From: Acinetobacter sp. ANC 3832
GTDB taxonomy: Bacteria; Pseudomonadota; Gammaproteobacteria; Pseudomonadales; Moraxellaceae
Direction of reading: 5' to 3'
Length of the DNA: 64,000 nucleotides
NCBI RefSeq assembly: GCF_002135415.1
Contig: NZ_NEGJ01000001.1
Coordinates: 62,001 to 126,000, forward strand
The notes under the pieces were generated by a model, which worked only from the letters and a program-made list of their open reading frames with translations, was not told the DNA's origin and made no database searches. The translations under genes were made by a program, and so were the position numbers. The number at the start of each line of letters is the position of its first letter. The stretch's first letter is position 1. Shown here piece by piece: positions 54,185-63,805 of the stretch.

Positions 54185-56524
54185 TCAGCTCTTTGGCTGA
54201 TTATTTAAATTTTCATTTTGTAAAATAACACGATGTTGCCGATCTGCTTGAGTGAACACGGTTGCATAGATGAATGAAAAAATCACACCAAGCAAAACAG
54301 TTAAACCAAAACAATGAATGGCATAAGTGTGGCTAAACGATAATAAGCCAAACCCAAACAGTGTCGACATCATACATAAGAATAAAGCCATACCCACCAC
54401 TTGTGGATGATCATGTCCATGCCGATAAAAAATGGCATAGTCTACGCCAATTCCAATAATCAGGAATGTCCCCATAATGCTGAATAGATTAATTTCTACC
54501 CCGAACCATGCTTGTACAGCAAAGGTACTGAGCAATGCCAAACTCACAGGAACAATTAAAGGTAAAATAGATTTCAACCCATAAATTAATCCTAAACCTA
54601 CAGCCAAAGCAATCAATGCATAGACAAGCAGATATTGCGCCTGAATTCGATGCTGTTGGAATAAGTCCGATAAGTTTTTTACAGGTTGCAGTAACTTAAT
54701 TTGTTCAGACTGCATTTGTTTGACTACTTGCTCATTTTTAATGCCTTGTAATAACACCAAACGCTCAGTCGGACTAGGTTGTAAAAATGCCAATGGATGT
54801 TGTTGAAACATATCTAAACTGAGTAATGGTTGATTTGAAAGTTGTTTCTGCCAAGCCAAAATATCCTGAATATTCAATTGCATCGCCTGAGCGTAGGTTT
54901 TTAAATCAACACTTGGAATGTGTTGTAACAGCTCAATATTCTGCTTTTGCTGTTGTAAAGAAGGAATGGATTGACCAATGGCCTGAAAACCATCAATCGA
55001 ACCTGTTTCTTTTAATTGGCTTAATTTCTGAATCAACTGTTGTTCCAAGTGTTCAAGTTCAACACTACTTTTAGCTTGAATGACGAAATAATCACTGCCT
55101 TGTTGTTGCCCAAAGCGCTGGCGGACGTATTGATCTTCTTGTTTTAAAGTTTGATCCATACTTTGTAAATTACGAATATCATCATTAGGATCAATAAAAA
55201 GTAAACTCGCGACACTGCCAATAAAGATTAAAACAATCATTGAGTAACGTAGTTTATCTTGTGCTAAAACGTAACTGCGAATATTGCCTATAAATTTTAA
55301 AGTTTGAATTGCAGGTTCAGCATTTAATGCTTTTAAACGTGGCAATAATAAAATACTGGTGATCCATGCTGTTGTTAAACCAACAATTGAAAATACAGCA
55401 ATCTGCCTAAACCCGGGAAAAGGCGTAAAACTTAAAAAAACATAAGCCACCAATGTTGTCATGAGACCCATAAATAAACTGGGTAATATGGGCTTTAAAA
55501 TCGTAAAACCATCTAATTTACGGTGTTGAGATTGTAATGCCATAAAATAGAAAGAAAAATCAACACATACACCGACTAAACTTGCACCAAAAACCAAAGT
55601 CATTAGATGAATTTCAGAAAACATCCAATGCGTCACAACAAAAGCCACTAAGGTTCCACTACTGACTGCAATAAATTCTGTCAGCATCGGACGCAAAGAG
55701 CGAAAACCAAACCAAACCAAGAACAACACACCAAGGCTTGAACCTAAACCAATGGTTGAAATTTCTTTTTCAGCAGAGTTCGTCCCAAAACTTGAAAATA
55801 ATAAAGTTCCTGTCCAATGCGGTTTTACGCCCATTTGCTTGAGTTGCTGTGTAGTTTGCTCCATCCATTCTGTCGTATCTTTCTGATAATTAATATTATA
55901 AGGGCTTTGAGTAAGCTCTAATATAAACATTCTAGAAATCGCATGTTCATCATGAATAGTTGCAAAACCTTGTTCCATCTCAATGGATGGATTGTTTTGT
56001 TGACTAGATAAACCCATAGCAAAACGAGGAAATAATAACAGTGGATCTTGCTTTAATAACTCCGCAGTAATGGGCATACCTGGGCTCATAATCTGCAATA
56101 AACTCTGCTCAGTTAACCCTGTATATTCCTGTTTAGACAGTAATTGGTGATCTTCTTTCGTCAGTAAACCTGCTCGATGCTGATACAATGTTTGAGCAAA
56201 TTTTTCCGTATCTAATTGTGGCTTGAGAGGTTGCCACAAGTCACTATTTTTGATCTGTGTCTGCAATAAAGCTGTCGCTTTTGCTAAGGTTTGCTCATTC
56301 GGTGCATCAATGACCACGAAGACTTTATTATTCAGCTGCTGATTGATGTATTGCTGTGCCTGCTCCAATGCAGGGTCTTGATTTTCTTTAGGCAGTAAGG
56401 CAAAAATATTGGTCTGTATATGAATGTCTTTTTTTGCCCAAGACCATGCCAAACTTAAACCAATAGCCAATAAAAAAATTAACCAAATTGCAGAGAATTT
56501 ATTTTGCCAATTGGAAAAGTGCAT
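54185..56524 (-). CDS. MMPL-family exporter (ApeM-like)
   Basis: A 779-residue RND/MMPL-type inner-membrane protein with two repeats, each with a periplasmic domain and about six helices. The N-terminal anchor is FSAIWLIFLLAIGLSLAWSW. The first helix bundle carries FGASLVGVCVDFSFYFM and the second FSIMGTFLIIGIGVDYAIFYRHGH. Each includes the proton-relay Asp-Phe/Tyr motif. It likely moves the polyene or its lipid ester from the inner membrane toward the LolA-like carrier encoded next to it. It overlaps the LolA-like gene by 26 bases. Confidence 0.88.
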   Translation of the reverse strand: MHFSNWQNKFSAIWLIFLLAIGLSLAWSWAKKDIHIQTNIFALLPKENQDPALEQAQQYINQQLNNKVFVVIDAPNEQTLAKATALLQTQIKNSDLWQPLKPQLDTEKFAQTLYQHRAGLLTKEDHQLLSKQEYTGLTEQSLLQIMSPGMPITAELLKQDPLLLFPRFAMGLSSQQNNPSIEMEQGFATIHDEHAISRMFILELTQSPYNINYQKDTTEWMEQTTQQLKQMGVKPHWTGTLLFSSFGTNSAEKEISTIGLGSSLGVLFLVWFGFRSLRPMLTEFIAVSSGTLVAFVVTHWMFSEIHLMTLVFGASLVGVCVDFSFYFMALQSQHRKLDGFTILKPILPSLFMGLMTTLVAYVFLSFTPFPGFRQIAVFSIVGLTTAWITSILLLPRLKALNAEPAIQTLKFIGNIRSYVLAQDKLRYSMIVLIFIGSVASLLFIDPNDDIRNLQSMDQTLKQEDQYVRQRFGQQQGSDYFVIQAKSSVELEHLEQQLIQKLSQLKETGSIDGFQAIGQSIPSLQQQKQNIELLQHIPSVDLKTYAQAMQLNIQDILAWQKQLSNQPLLSLDMFQQHPLAFLQPSPTERLVLLQGIKNEQVVKQMQSEQIKLLQPVKNLSDLFQQHRIQAQYLLVYALIALAVGLGLIYGLKSILPLIVPVSLALLSTFAVQAWFGVEINLFSIMGTFLIIGIGVDYAIFYRHGHDHPQVVGMALFLCMMSTLFGFGLLSFSHTYAIHCFGLTVLLGVIFSFIYATVFTQADRQHRVILQNENLNNQPKS

Positions 56525-57188
56525 ATTCTGCAGCCGTTAAAGTTTGAGGTTGTGTACTGTGTTGGCTAAAAAGAATCGTCGTCGAATTGTTGGCTTTTTC
56601 AGTGATAATAATCCGATCTACAAATTTCTGTCCTTGAGCATCAACTTGTACAAACAATTTTTTAAATAAATTACTTTTCGGTGTTAAAGAAACATTCCAC
56701 TGCGTTGGACTATATTGCGCAGAAACAATATTAAAATTCTTAGCCAATGCCGCTTCATTACCAGACATCAGTTGTAAAAACATTGTTGCAACAGAACCAT
56801 ACGGAGATTTATCAATCTCAATTTGGCTCAAAGTCCGTTGTGTTTTTTGAACTAACTTTTGTGGTGTCACAATTAAACTGGCTTGCACTGGAGATTGAAT
56901 CTGCCATACCACACCCTGTTGTTTAGAAAATAAAACTGTTCCCTTTGAAACAAAGGTTTTATTCAAAGACGCAAGTTTCTTTTGTTGTTGAAATTGAGCA
57001 CGTACTGTAGGCGTGACAGATAATTGTTTAAATATCTGTTCAACTTGAATATTTTGAGCATAAGCTTGATTAGAAAAGCAAAAGCTTAAGAAAAACACCA
57101 AAATTAAAAGAACAGCAATATGGCGTTGCTTTTTGAGATGGTGATAATTCACTTCAAAATTAGCATAGAGGCTATCATTTTTTTGCAT
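56499..57188 (-). CDS. LolA-like outer-membrane lipid carrier (ApeL-like)
   Basis: A periplasmic carrier of about 229 residues. An unusually long N-terminal region leads to a hydrophobic signal (IAVLLILVFFLSFCFSNQAYAQ). The mature part has VEQIFKQLSVTPTVRAQFQQQKKLASLNKTFVSKGTVLFSKQQGVVWQI, a LolA fold pattern. I prefer the ATG at 57188 (MQKNDSLY) over an upstream start at 57227, because the former clears the thioesterase stop by ten bases. It would shuttle the hydrophobic product across the periplasm. Confidence 0.85.
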   Translation of the reverse strand: MQKNDSLYANFEVNYHHLKKQRHIAVLLILVFFLSFCFSNQAYAQNIQVEQIFKQLSVTPTVRAQFQQQKKLASLNKTFVSKGTVLFSKQQGVVWQIQSPVQASLIVTPQKLVQKTQRTLSQIEIDKSPYGSVATMFLQLMSGNEAALAKNFNIVSAQYSPTQWNVSLTPKSNLFKKLFVQVDAQGQKFVDRIIITEKANNSTTILFSQHSTQPQTLTAAEYALFQLAK

Positions 57189-57198
57189 TTTTATACTC

Positions 57199-57624
57199 TT
57201 ATTCAGCCTTAAAATCTGACCAAGCATTCAGTTGATTCAGTAAAATCTGAGGCGACTGAAAACACATTTCACGACTTTCAATATGCACTGCAACTTGAGA
57301 AGTATATCCTTTGGTTAAACGCTTACCTGATGTAGCATCGAAAATTAAATATTCAATTTTTAAACGGTTTTCCCACTCTTTTAGAATGGCACGAACCCGT
57401 ATTTTTTGTTGAAACTCGATGCCTTGTACATAACGTACATAGCTTTCAATCACAGGCCATGCATAACCTGAATCTTTCATTTGCACATAGTTATAGCCAA
57501 ATTGATCTAACAATTGACAGCGAGCAATTTCAAAATATTTTAAATAATGTCCATGCCAAACCACATTCATGGTATCAACGTCATGAAATGGAATATCAAT
57601 AATGACATCAGCATGCATGTTCAT
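57199..57624 (-). CDS. Acyl-CoA/ACP thioesterase, 4-hydroxybenzoyl-CoA type (ApeK-like)
   Basis: A 141-residue hotdog thioesterase. DVIIDIPFHDVDTMNVVWHGHYLKYFEIAR holds the catalytic Asp and the WHGHYL motif of the YbgC/4-HBT family. It would release the polyene or proof-read the carrier proteins. It overlaps the ammonia-lyase gene by 17 bases and lies just before the LolA-like gene, in the same order as in known aryl polyene clusters. Confidence 0.88.
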   Translation of the reverse strand: MNMHADVIIDIPFHDVDTMNVVWHGHYLKYFEIARCQLLDQFGYNYVQMKDSGYAWPVIESYVRYVQGIEFQQKIRVRAILKEWENRLKIEYLIFDATSGKRLTKGYTSQVAVHIESREMCFQSPQILLNQLNAWSDFKAE

Positions 57625-59206
57625 TCTCCATTTTTACAGAATCAAGATGAGGGCTTTGTAATATAGCGCTCTGTAATAATGATAATTGTTCGAAACGATC
57701 GACCAAGTTTTGTAAATCTTGTTGTAAAGGACGATCTTCCTCTACAAAAGTGAAGCTTTCAAGCACCCAGTTTTGGAATTGTGTTAAAACTTGGCTTAAA
57801 TTTTGGGATAAACCTTTAAGTTGAATCGCTTGCACACATGCACAACATAATGCTGCTATCACTTGTTCAGTCAAAATAATCACACGACTTGCATCACGTG
57901 CAGCAATCGTTCCCATGCTTACCTTGTCTTGATTATGGCATTCAGTAGACCGCGAGAAAATAGAAGCGGCTATCGTTTGCTTTAAAGCTTCAGCTGTCCA
58001 TGCGGATACACCAATTTGTACCGCTTTAAACCCATGATTTAAAGGCAAGCGCTCATGACTTGCCCCAGTCAAGTTTTGTGGTAGTCCATGATTCATTTTA
58101 TGATCGACCAACTGCGCCAATTGACGATCCATCAAATCAGCAATATTCGCAATCATAATTTTTAAGCTATCCATCGCTTGCGCAATATGTCCACCATAGA
58201 AATGACCACCGTGTAATACACGCAAATTCACTGGATCTATCAGTGGATTATCATTACTGGAATTTAATTCATTCTCGATAAATTGACGCAACCAAACTTT
58301 AGAATCTTCAAATACACCAATCACATGCGGCGCACAGCGTAAAGAATAACGATCTTGTAAGCGTGGGCTTTGATGTGCTGTTTGTACTTCACTGTTTAAC
58401 CATTGTCGAAGTTGCAATGCAATCTTTTGCTGTCCCACATGAGGTTTTTGAGCAAATAATACTTCATCAAAATGGCTTGGATTACCTTCCAAAGCCAAAA
58501 TATTCATGGCAGTGACTAAGGTACTGGTTAACGAAATTTGCTCTGCTTTTTTATAATTTAAACAAGCAATTGCAGTCATGACAGCAGTACCATTCATCAA
58601 TGCTAAACCTTCTTTCGGTCTGAGTACCAGTGCTTGTATATTTTGCTTTTCGTAAATTGTAGAAATTGGAATAATTTTGCTTTCATCATTCCAGTACACA
58701 TTACGTTCTCCAACCAATGCCCCTGCAATATACGACAATGGAGTTAAATCACCGCTTGCACCGACTGAACCTTCAGATGGAATCACAGGAATAATGTTTT
58801 CGTTCAGCATCCAAACCAAACGCTCAAGTAAGGTCAATGAAACTCCTGAATAACCACGAGCCAATGAACATAATCGGGTGATGACGACTGCTCGTGCAGT
58901 GACTAAATCTAAATTTTGTCCTAAACCACAGCCATGAAAACGAGTAAGATGTAAAGGAAGCTCATGAACTTGATGCGGAGGAACTTCAACTAAGCATGAA
59001 TCGCCATAGCCTGTGGTTACTCCATAAATGACACCTTCGTCTTCAAGTAACTGATCTAAAAAATCAGCCCCTCGCTGAATTAATGCCTTCCATTCAGTAG
59101 ATTCAGGTAAAGCCACTTTTACATTATTTTTTGCGACATCGATAATATCTTCAATGCTTAAAGGCTGTTCCCCAACCACGAGAATGCACATATTATTTTT
59201 TTCCAC
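57608..59206 (-). CDS. Aromatic amino acid ammonia lyase (HAL/TAL/PAL family)
   Basis: A 532-residue lyase that eliminates ammonia from an aromatic amino acid. VTTGYGDSCLVEV contains the active-site tyrosine (Y66). GSVGASGDLTPLSYIAGALV holds Ala-Ser-Gly (about residues 150-152), which self-cyclises to the MIO group. The specificity pair after the Tyr loop reads LTRFHGCG (F90-H91). This differs from the SH of histidine lyases and the HL/HH of typical tyrosine lyases, so the substrate is uncertain. Here it probably makes an aryl acrylate (for example coumarate or cinnamate) as the polyene starter. The start is GTG 59206 or ATG 59191. Confidence 0.88.
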   Translation of the reverse strand: MEKNNMCILVVGEQPLSIEDIIDVAKNNVKVALPESTEWKALIQRGADFLDQLLEDEGVIYGVTTGYGDSCLVEVPPHQVHELPLHLTRFHGCGLGQNLDLVTARAVVITRLCSLARGYSGVSLTLLERLVWMLNENIIPVIPSEGSVGASGDLTPLSYIAGALVGERNVYWNDESKIIPISTIYEKQNIQALVLRPKEGLALMNGTAVMTAIACLNYKKAEQISLTSTLVTAMNILALEGNPSHFDEVLFAQKPHVGQQKIALQLRQWLNSEVQTAHQSPRLQDRYSLRCAPHVIGVFEDSKVWLRQFIENELNSSNDNPLIDPVNLRVLHGGHFYGGHIAQAMDSLKIMIANIADLMDRQLAQLVDHKMNHGLPQNLTGASHERLPLNHGFKAVQIGVSAWTAEALKQTIAASIFSRSTECHNQDKVSMGTIAARDASRVIILTEQVIAALCCACVQAIQLKGLSQNLSQVLTQFQNWVLESFTFVEEDRPLQQDLQNLVDRFEQLSLLQSAILQSPHLDSVKMENEHAC

Positions 59207-60133
59207 TTACTTATTCCAAAAAAGATAAAAATTAAACCATTGGTACGGCGCACGAATACAATGCTGTTCGAGTAAAGCCACATAATTTCGCATGACCCAT
59301 TGCATGCTTTGCATACGTGTTGCACGAGGCAATTCAATACGATCTGCAAGTTGATGAATATGCACATCAAAATTATTTTGGTAGCGATAACAAAACACAG
59401 CCAACACGGGTACTTTCAATAAATTTGCTAAAATCCAAGCACCTTGTGGCCAATGTGCTTCATCGCCTAAAAAAGGAATTGATTGAACACGATCAGACTG
59501 CACAGGCACACGATCTGCAGCAACAATGATCCACTCCCCTTGTTCTAATTTTTCTTGCAAAAGTAATGCTGTTTCAATACCCAATTCATCTACAGACACT
59601 AAACTTACATCGGCTTTATCATTTAATTTTTTTAAAAACTGATTAAATTTTGAAGCATGCTTTTGATAAACCAATACATTAAGTTTTTGAGAGTGTTCAG
59701 ATTTTATTGCTCTTAACAGCTCGACATTGCCAAAATGCGATACCACGATAATCGCACCCTTTTGGTAGTGTGCTTTAAAAAACTCATGACCATGTAAATT
59801 TAACTTTTCTTCTGGAATATGCCCTAGCCACCCTTCAATCTTATCTAAAATAGATTCACCAAACTGCATCAAATGAACATAAGTATTAGCGAGTGTCGGC
59901 ATTTGAGGAAAAGGTGACTGCTCCTCAGCAAACTGATGAACCTTTTGTAAATAGAGTAATGAAGCCTGCTTCGCAGTGTGTGAAAAGAGCCAGTACCATA
60001 AAATAATAAAATTCAAAATAATGCGACATAAAAATCGTCCACCTAAACGGTAAAACCAGAGCATTAAAGTCAAAGGCAACATTCCACCTTTTTCTTTAAT
60101 TTCATTCCATTGAGGTGAGTTGGATTCAGTCAT
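59207..60133 (-). CDS. LPLAT-type acyltransferase of the APE cluster
   Basis: A 308-residue membrane-associated acyltransferase of the HtrB/LpxL class. It has a hydrophobic N-terminal segment (RIILNFIILWYWLFSH), VVSHFGNVELLRAI with the HX4E catalytic pair, and IIVAADRVPVQSDRVQSIPFLGDEAHWPQGAWILANLLKVPVLAVF. In this cluster it could esterify the polyene to a lipid. Its last codons abut the ammonia-lyase start. It is distinct from the acyltransferase fragment at the right edge, so the cluster encodes at least two acyl transfers. Confidence 0.8.
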   Translation of the reverse strand: MTESNSPQWNEIKEKGGMLPLTLMLWFYRLGGRFLCRIILNFIILWYWLFSHTAKQASLLYLQKVHQFAEEQSPFPQMPTLANTYVHLMQFGESILDKIEGWLGHIPEEKLNLHGHEFFKAHYQKGAIIVVSHFGNVELLRAIKSEHSQKLNVLVYQKHASKFNQFLKKLNDKADVSLVSVDELGIETALLLQEKLEQGEWIIVAADRVPVQSDRVQSIPFLGDEAHWPQGAWILANLLKVPVLAVFCYRYQNNFDVHIHQLADRIELPRATRMQSMQWVMRNYVALLEQHCIRAPYQWFNFYLFWNK

Positions 60134-60941
60134 GTTCTGAACCTTTTATCGATTTGGATTTCTGATCAATTTTTAATGTCTTCAATTTAGCAGTTCTAGA
60201 ATTGGATATTTTATACATCATCAATTTCGGCAAACGTATCAACATACCTGCAAATAATCGCGCATGTGCTTTAGACATTCCGAGATTATCTCGCCAGACA
60301 TTAAAATGCGAAATTCCATATTCAGGATAAATGACTTTGGTTGGCAGATTGATAAAAGGCACATTATTCCACTTTAAGCGGACTAAAACTTCACTATCAA
60401 AACCCATTCTCGGTTGAAATTTTGCCGAGTTTAAAACTTTTAATGTTTCATTGAGTGGATACACTCGGAATCCACACATGCTGTCCTTAATCTCGAAAGA
60501 CAAGCTATTAATCCAAACCCAAATATGCGTTGCATAACGACCATACAAACGACCTTTGGGTACAGTTTCATCAAAAATAGGCTGCCCGATGACCATCGCC
60601 TGAGGGTTGGTTTCTGAAATTTTTAAAAACTGAGTAATATCATTCCAATCATGTTGCCCATCGCAATCTAATTGTAAAGCATGGCTTAAGCCCGAATCAT
60701 GTGCTTTGTTAAGTCCAGTAATCACAGCCTGACCTTTACCTTGATTGCTTTCATGCTCGACTAAAACCATATTTGGAAATTGCTGGTCGAGCTGTTTTAA
60801 TATTTCAGAACAATCCAGTTCACTACCATCATTCACTACAATAATCGGAAGATGAAAAGTATCTAAATGCTCAATTAAAGTCTGTAGATAGTATGGATGA
60901 TTATAGACAGGGATGACAAAACCATATTGAGTATTCAACAT
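60126..60941 (-). CDS. Glycosyltransferase family 2 protein of the APE cluster
   Basis: A 271-residue GT2 enzyme. YGFVIPVYNHPYYLQTLIEHL and IIVVNDGSELDCSE form the start of the nucleotide-binding domain, LQLDCDGQHDW is the DxD metal site, and MCGFRVYPLNETL matches the dolichol-phosphate-like GT2 subgroup. A membrane segment is not obvious, although it has a basic C-terminus. It overlaps its neighbours by seven to eight bases. It probably adds a sugar or a polyol phosphate in anchoring the pigment. Confidence 0.83.
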   Translation of the reverse strand: MLNTQYGFVIPVYNHPYYLQTLIEHLDTFHLPIIVVNDGSELDCSEILKQLDQQFPNMVLVEHESNQGKGQAVITGLNKAHDSGLSHALQLDCDGQHDWNDITQFLKISETNPQAMVIGQPIFDETVPKGRLYGRYATHIWVWINSLSFEIKDSMCGFRVYPLNETLKVLNSAKFQPRMGFDSEVLVRLKWNNVPFINLPTKVIYPEYGISHFNVWRDNLGMSKAHARLFAGMLIRLPKLMMYKISNSRTAKLKTLKIDQKSKSIKGSEHD

Positions 60942-62617
60942 TCAGCCCCAGTACTATTTTGGGATGCAAACAATAAACGCCCTGAAGCAAGAACTTTCAG
61001 CTCATTTTTAAGCTCAAAACTAATTTTATGTTGCTTACGTTTTAAGCTGAGTTCAAGCACACTATATGGATGAATTAAATCTTGAAATTTAAGTTGTTCA
61101 TAACCATTACACCAAGCTAGATCTGACCATATTTGTTTGATAAAATGTTGAATAAACCCAATTTGCCCCACCCCAGGATAAATTGGATAATTGGGGAAAT
61201 GTCCTTTAAAACATGCAAGTTCTGGCGGAAATTCTAATATATATTTTCCTTGCTCCAAACCCATTTGCTGCTCTAATACCACAGGCAATAATATTGGCTG
61301 AAATAAAGACTGAATATCGTGTTTATTCAATTTAGATTGTGCATTTTGTGGCAATTGACTTAAAAATCGCCATTGCCGTGGAATCGCAATAGGCTCTAAT
61401 TTTTCTTGTAATTGTATTTTTAGTTTTCGAACAAATTGTGCTTTCCCTTCACTTTTTAAGTCTTGCTGTGCTTCTGAGTTTAAAACGGCTACACAAACTA
61501 GAATTTGTCGCTGATCATGATTAATCACGAGTACATGACACTGCTGTATTTCTTTCAGAGATACTATTTTTTGTTCAATCGCATCTAAACTTAAACGCTT
61601 CTCTTCTAATTTTACAATTCGATCTATACGACCCAAGAGCTGAAACGGGCTTTTATCATTATTTTGTTCAATGGCTTGCGCACGATCACCTGTCAAAATC
61701 CAATCTTGACTAAATGCATGATTACTTTTTACTGCAAGCTCTTCTTGTGCAACAATTTGAATATCAACATTAGCAAACGGCGTCCATAATGCTTCATCTT
61801 GCTGACGATGTGCAATACCACCTGTTTCAGAACTCCCCAAAACTTCAATAATTGGACGATTTAATAAAGGACGTACACCACTATCGAGCTTTCCACCCGA
61901 AGAATATACCATCGTGCAATCTTGCAAAATAACATCTGTTGTCCAGCGCTTAAGCAATGCTGGGCTCGAAATCACATAGTTATGACCACTCAATCCTTTT
62001 ATTTTATTCTGGGTATCAATCACATCTTCAGGAAAGGCAAGTTGCGTATTATAAAAACAATGACCTTTCGCCAAAGGCCAAAGCAATTTAAACAATAAAC
62101 CATAAATATGCTGATGGCTGACTGTCGCAATTGCAATAATTGGCTGCTCTAACACAAAACTTTGGTCTAAACCTTGTACTTCATTTAACAGTTGTTTCAG
62201 TGTTCTTGGAATTTTTTTAGGTTGCCCAGTTGAACCTGAAGTATAAAAATAAACCTGAGCCTGATTTAGAAAAGTATCATCCATATTTAAGGAAGCGATC
62301 TCTCCATCTCTAGATACAGAATGATCACTTCGTACTAAAAAATAAATCCCTTGCTCTTCGAGTTCAATCTCTAAATCTTTTACTCGGTGAGGCGCAATTA
62401 AAATATCTTTATTGGCAAACAATCCAGCAAATAACAGCACTAAAAACTCATAACTGTCACTTTCCCATAACGCCCAAGTTTGTTCTGTTTGTGTTTTTAT
62501 AATAATAGATTGAGCATGCACATCTTGCCAAAACTCACTAAAGCGAATTTGAGTTAAATCATCTCGAACACATAAAACTTGTGTAGATTGAATATGATTT
62601 TGGAAATGGCATGTCAT
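60935..62617 (-). CDS. AMP-dependent aryl acid ligase fused to a 3-hydroxyacyl-ACP dehydratase
   Basis: A protein of about 560 residues. The N-terminal ~440 residues form an acyl-activating enzyme: FYTSGSTGQPKKIPRTL is the P-loop-like motif, EVLGSSETGGIAHRQ the adenine motif, LTGDRAQ and GRIDRIVKLEEKRLSLDAIE the hinge, and AQSKLNKHD the terminal lysine. The last ~110 residues are a hotdog domain with FKGHFPNYPIYPGVGQIGFI, containing the catalytic His. These match separate ApeH and ApeI proteins in well-studied clusters, here joined. The ATG at 62617 is preferred over a TTG at 62668. It would load the aryl acid onto an ACP and also dehydrate intermediates. Confidence 0.8.
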   Translation of the reverse strand: MTCHFQNHIQSTQVLCVRDDLTQIRFSEFWQDVHAQSIIIKTQTEQTWALWESDSYEFLVLLFAGLFANKDILIAPHRVKDLEIELEEQGIYFLVRSDHSVSRDGEIASLNMDDTFLNQAQVYFYTSGSTGQPKKIPRTLKQLLNEVQGLDQSFVLEQPIIAIATVSHQHIYGLLFKLLWPLAKGHCFYNTQLAFPEDVIDTQNKIKGLSGHNYVISSPALLKRWTTDVILQDCTMVYSSGGKLDSGVRPLLNRPIIEVLGSSETGGIAHRQQDEALWTPFANVDIQIVAQEELAVKSNHAFSQDWILTGDRAQAIEQNNDKSPFQLLGRIDRIVKLEEKRLSLDAIEQKIVSLKEIQQCHVLVINHDQRQILVCVAVLNSEAQQDLKSEGKAQFVRKLKIQLQEKLEPIAIPRQWRFLSQLPQNAQSKLNKHDIQSLFQPILLPVVLEQQMGLEQGKYILEFPPELACFKGHFPNYPIYPGVGQIGFIQHFIKQIWSDLAWCNGYEQLKFQDLIHPYSVLELSLKRKQHKISFELKNELKVLASGRLLFASQNSTGAEC

Positions 62618-62729
62618 GATAAGTAAATAACTCGAGTAATATGATTGCAAATAAACGCCTGGGATCAAGCCTTTTAATATCTTGTTAGTATAGGAGATAA
62701 AAGGACTTGTAGAAATTTAAGTAAAGTAT

Positions 62730-63290
62730 CTAATGATTTAACTCATTGGCATTTAAACGCTGATGGCGTTTACGCAAAATAAACTCACCCACAAATAATA
62801 GTCCCATCAATACATAAGACAGAAAGCCATTATAAATCACCCAGACCTGCATGGATGCTAAAAATACCGTCATTAAAGCAATGACAGCATTACAAGCAAA
62901 GAAAACGCACCAAACCAGTGTCACTTTCTTTGTCCAAACAACACCTGATTCAGGTAAATTAGGTTCAACCAGTCGTGCAAAACGCTCAATCATTGAAGGT
63001 GGTTTAATTAAGGTCGATGCGAAAATAATCAAAGCACCTAAGCTCATTAAAATAGGATACATTTTCAGCCAAGCATGATCTTTTAAAATCAAACTCAAAC
63101 CACCACACAATATTGCAAACCAAGTTAATGGCCACATTAAACTATGGCTTTTACTGAATAAACGTATGATACCTAAAGCGACGAGTAAAGCACTGACCCA
63201 AATAAATTGCCCGTGGGACAAGCTCCACCCCACCAAAAAGGGATAAAGAATGAATAATGTAATCACTATCCCTTTTATAAAATGTTTCAT
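62730..63290 (-). CDS. Integral membrane protein of the APE cluster (ApeG-like)
   Basis: A 186-residue protein with about six membrane helices (IVITLFILYPFLVGWSL at the start, VSALLVALGIIRLF, LTWFAILCGGLSLIL, and more near the end). It has a conserved charged loop, PPSMIERFARLVEPNLPESGVVWTKKV. It belongs to the group of predicted membrane proteins regularly found between the ACP and ligase genes in aryl polyene clusters. The function is unknown. Its start overlaps the carrier protein stop by four bases. Confidence 0.78.
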   Translation of the reverse strand: MKHFIKGIVITLFILYPFLVGWSLSHGQFIWVSALLVALGIIRLFSKSHSLMWPLTWFAILCGGLSLILKDHAWLKMYPILMSLGALIIFASTLIKPPSMIERFARLVEPNLPESGVVWTKKVTLVWCVFFACNAVIALMTVFLASMQVWVIYNGFLSYVLMGLLFVGEFILRKRHQRLNANELNH

Positions 63291-63538
63291 TCAGCAGACA
63301 TATTGTGAATAACAGTCACTACATCTTGAATGGTTCTCACATTTTTAAAGTCTTCAGGTTGCACTTGCTTTCCAGTTAATTCTTTAATTTTAACAACCAA
63401 ATCAATTGCATCGATGCTATCTACATCTAAGTCAGAATAAAGATTCGAATCAAGCTGAATATCATTCGGCTCAATTTCAAATAATTCTTCCATCCATGAA
63501 CGTAATTGTTTGAGTATTTGTTCTTGCGTTAACATCAT
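63287..63538 (-). CDS. Acyl carrier protein (ApeF-like)
   Basis: An 83-residue carrier protein. The phosphopantetheine serine lies in YSDLDVDSIDAIDLVVKIK (the DSIDA motif, about residue 41). It is acidic and helical, as expected of an ACP. It lies seven bases after a second ACP gene, and the two would carry the starter and the growing chain. The small size and DSI rather than DSL motif match polyene and flexirubin carriers. Confidence 0.92.
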   Translation of the reverse strand: MMLTQEQILKQLRSWMEELFEIEPNDIQLDSNLYSDLDVDSIDAIDLVVKIKELTGKQVQPEDFKNVRTIQDVVTVIHNMSAE

Positions 63539-63544
63539 AACCTC

Positions 63545-63805
63545 TTATGCTTTTTGTTGGGCTTCAACCAAAGCAACTAAACTTTGAACCGATTTAAAAT
63601 GTTCTTTAGTATCTGAAGATTCAGCATTTAAATGGATGTTATAGCGTTTTTTTAACGCTAAACCCAACTCCAAAGCATCTATTGAATCTAAACCTAATCC
63701 ATCACCAAATAGTGGTGCTTCCGTTTCAATATCATCTATGCTGATGTCCTCTAGAGCAAGTACATCAATAATCATTTGTTTTAATTCATCAGCAAGATTG
63801 CTCAT
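63545..63805 (-). CDS. Acyl carrier protein (ApeE-like)
   Basis: An 86-residue acyl carrier protein with the serine in GDGLGLDSIDALELGLALK. It is acidic and starts MSNLADELKQMIIDVLALEDI. Its ATG overlaps the TGA of the upstream acyltransferase-like gene (ATGA), so the operon continues beyond the right edge. It is probably the partner of the second ACP at 63287 and a substrate of the phosphopantetheinyl transferase at 47543. Confidence 0.92.
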   Translation of the reverse strand: MSNLADELKQMIIDVLALEDISIDDIETEAPLFGDGLGLDSIDALELGLALKKRYNIHLNAESSDTKEHFKSVQSLVALVEAQQKA

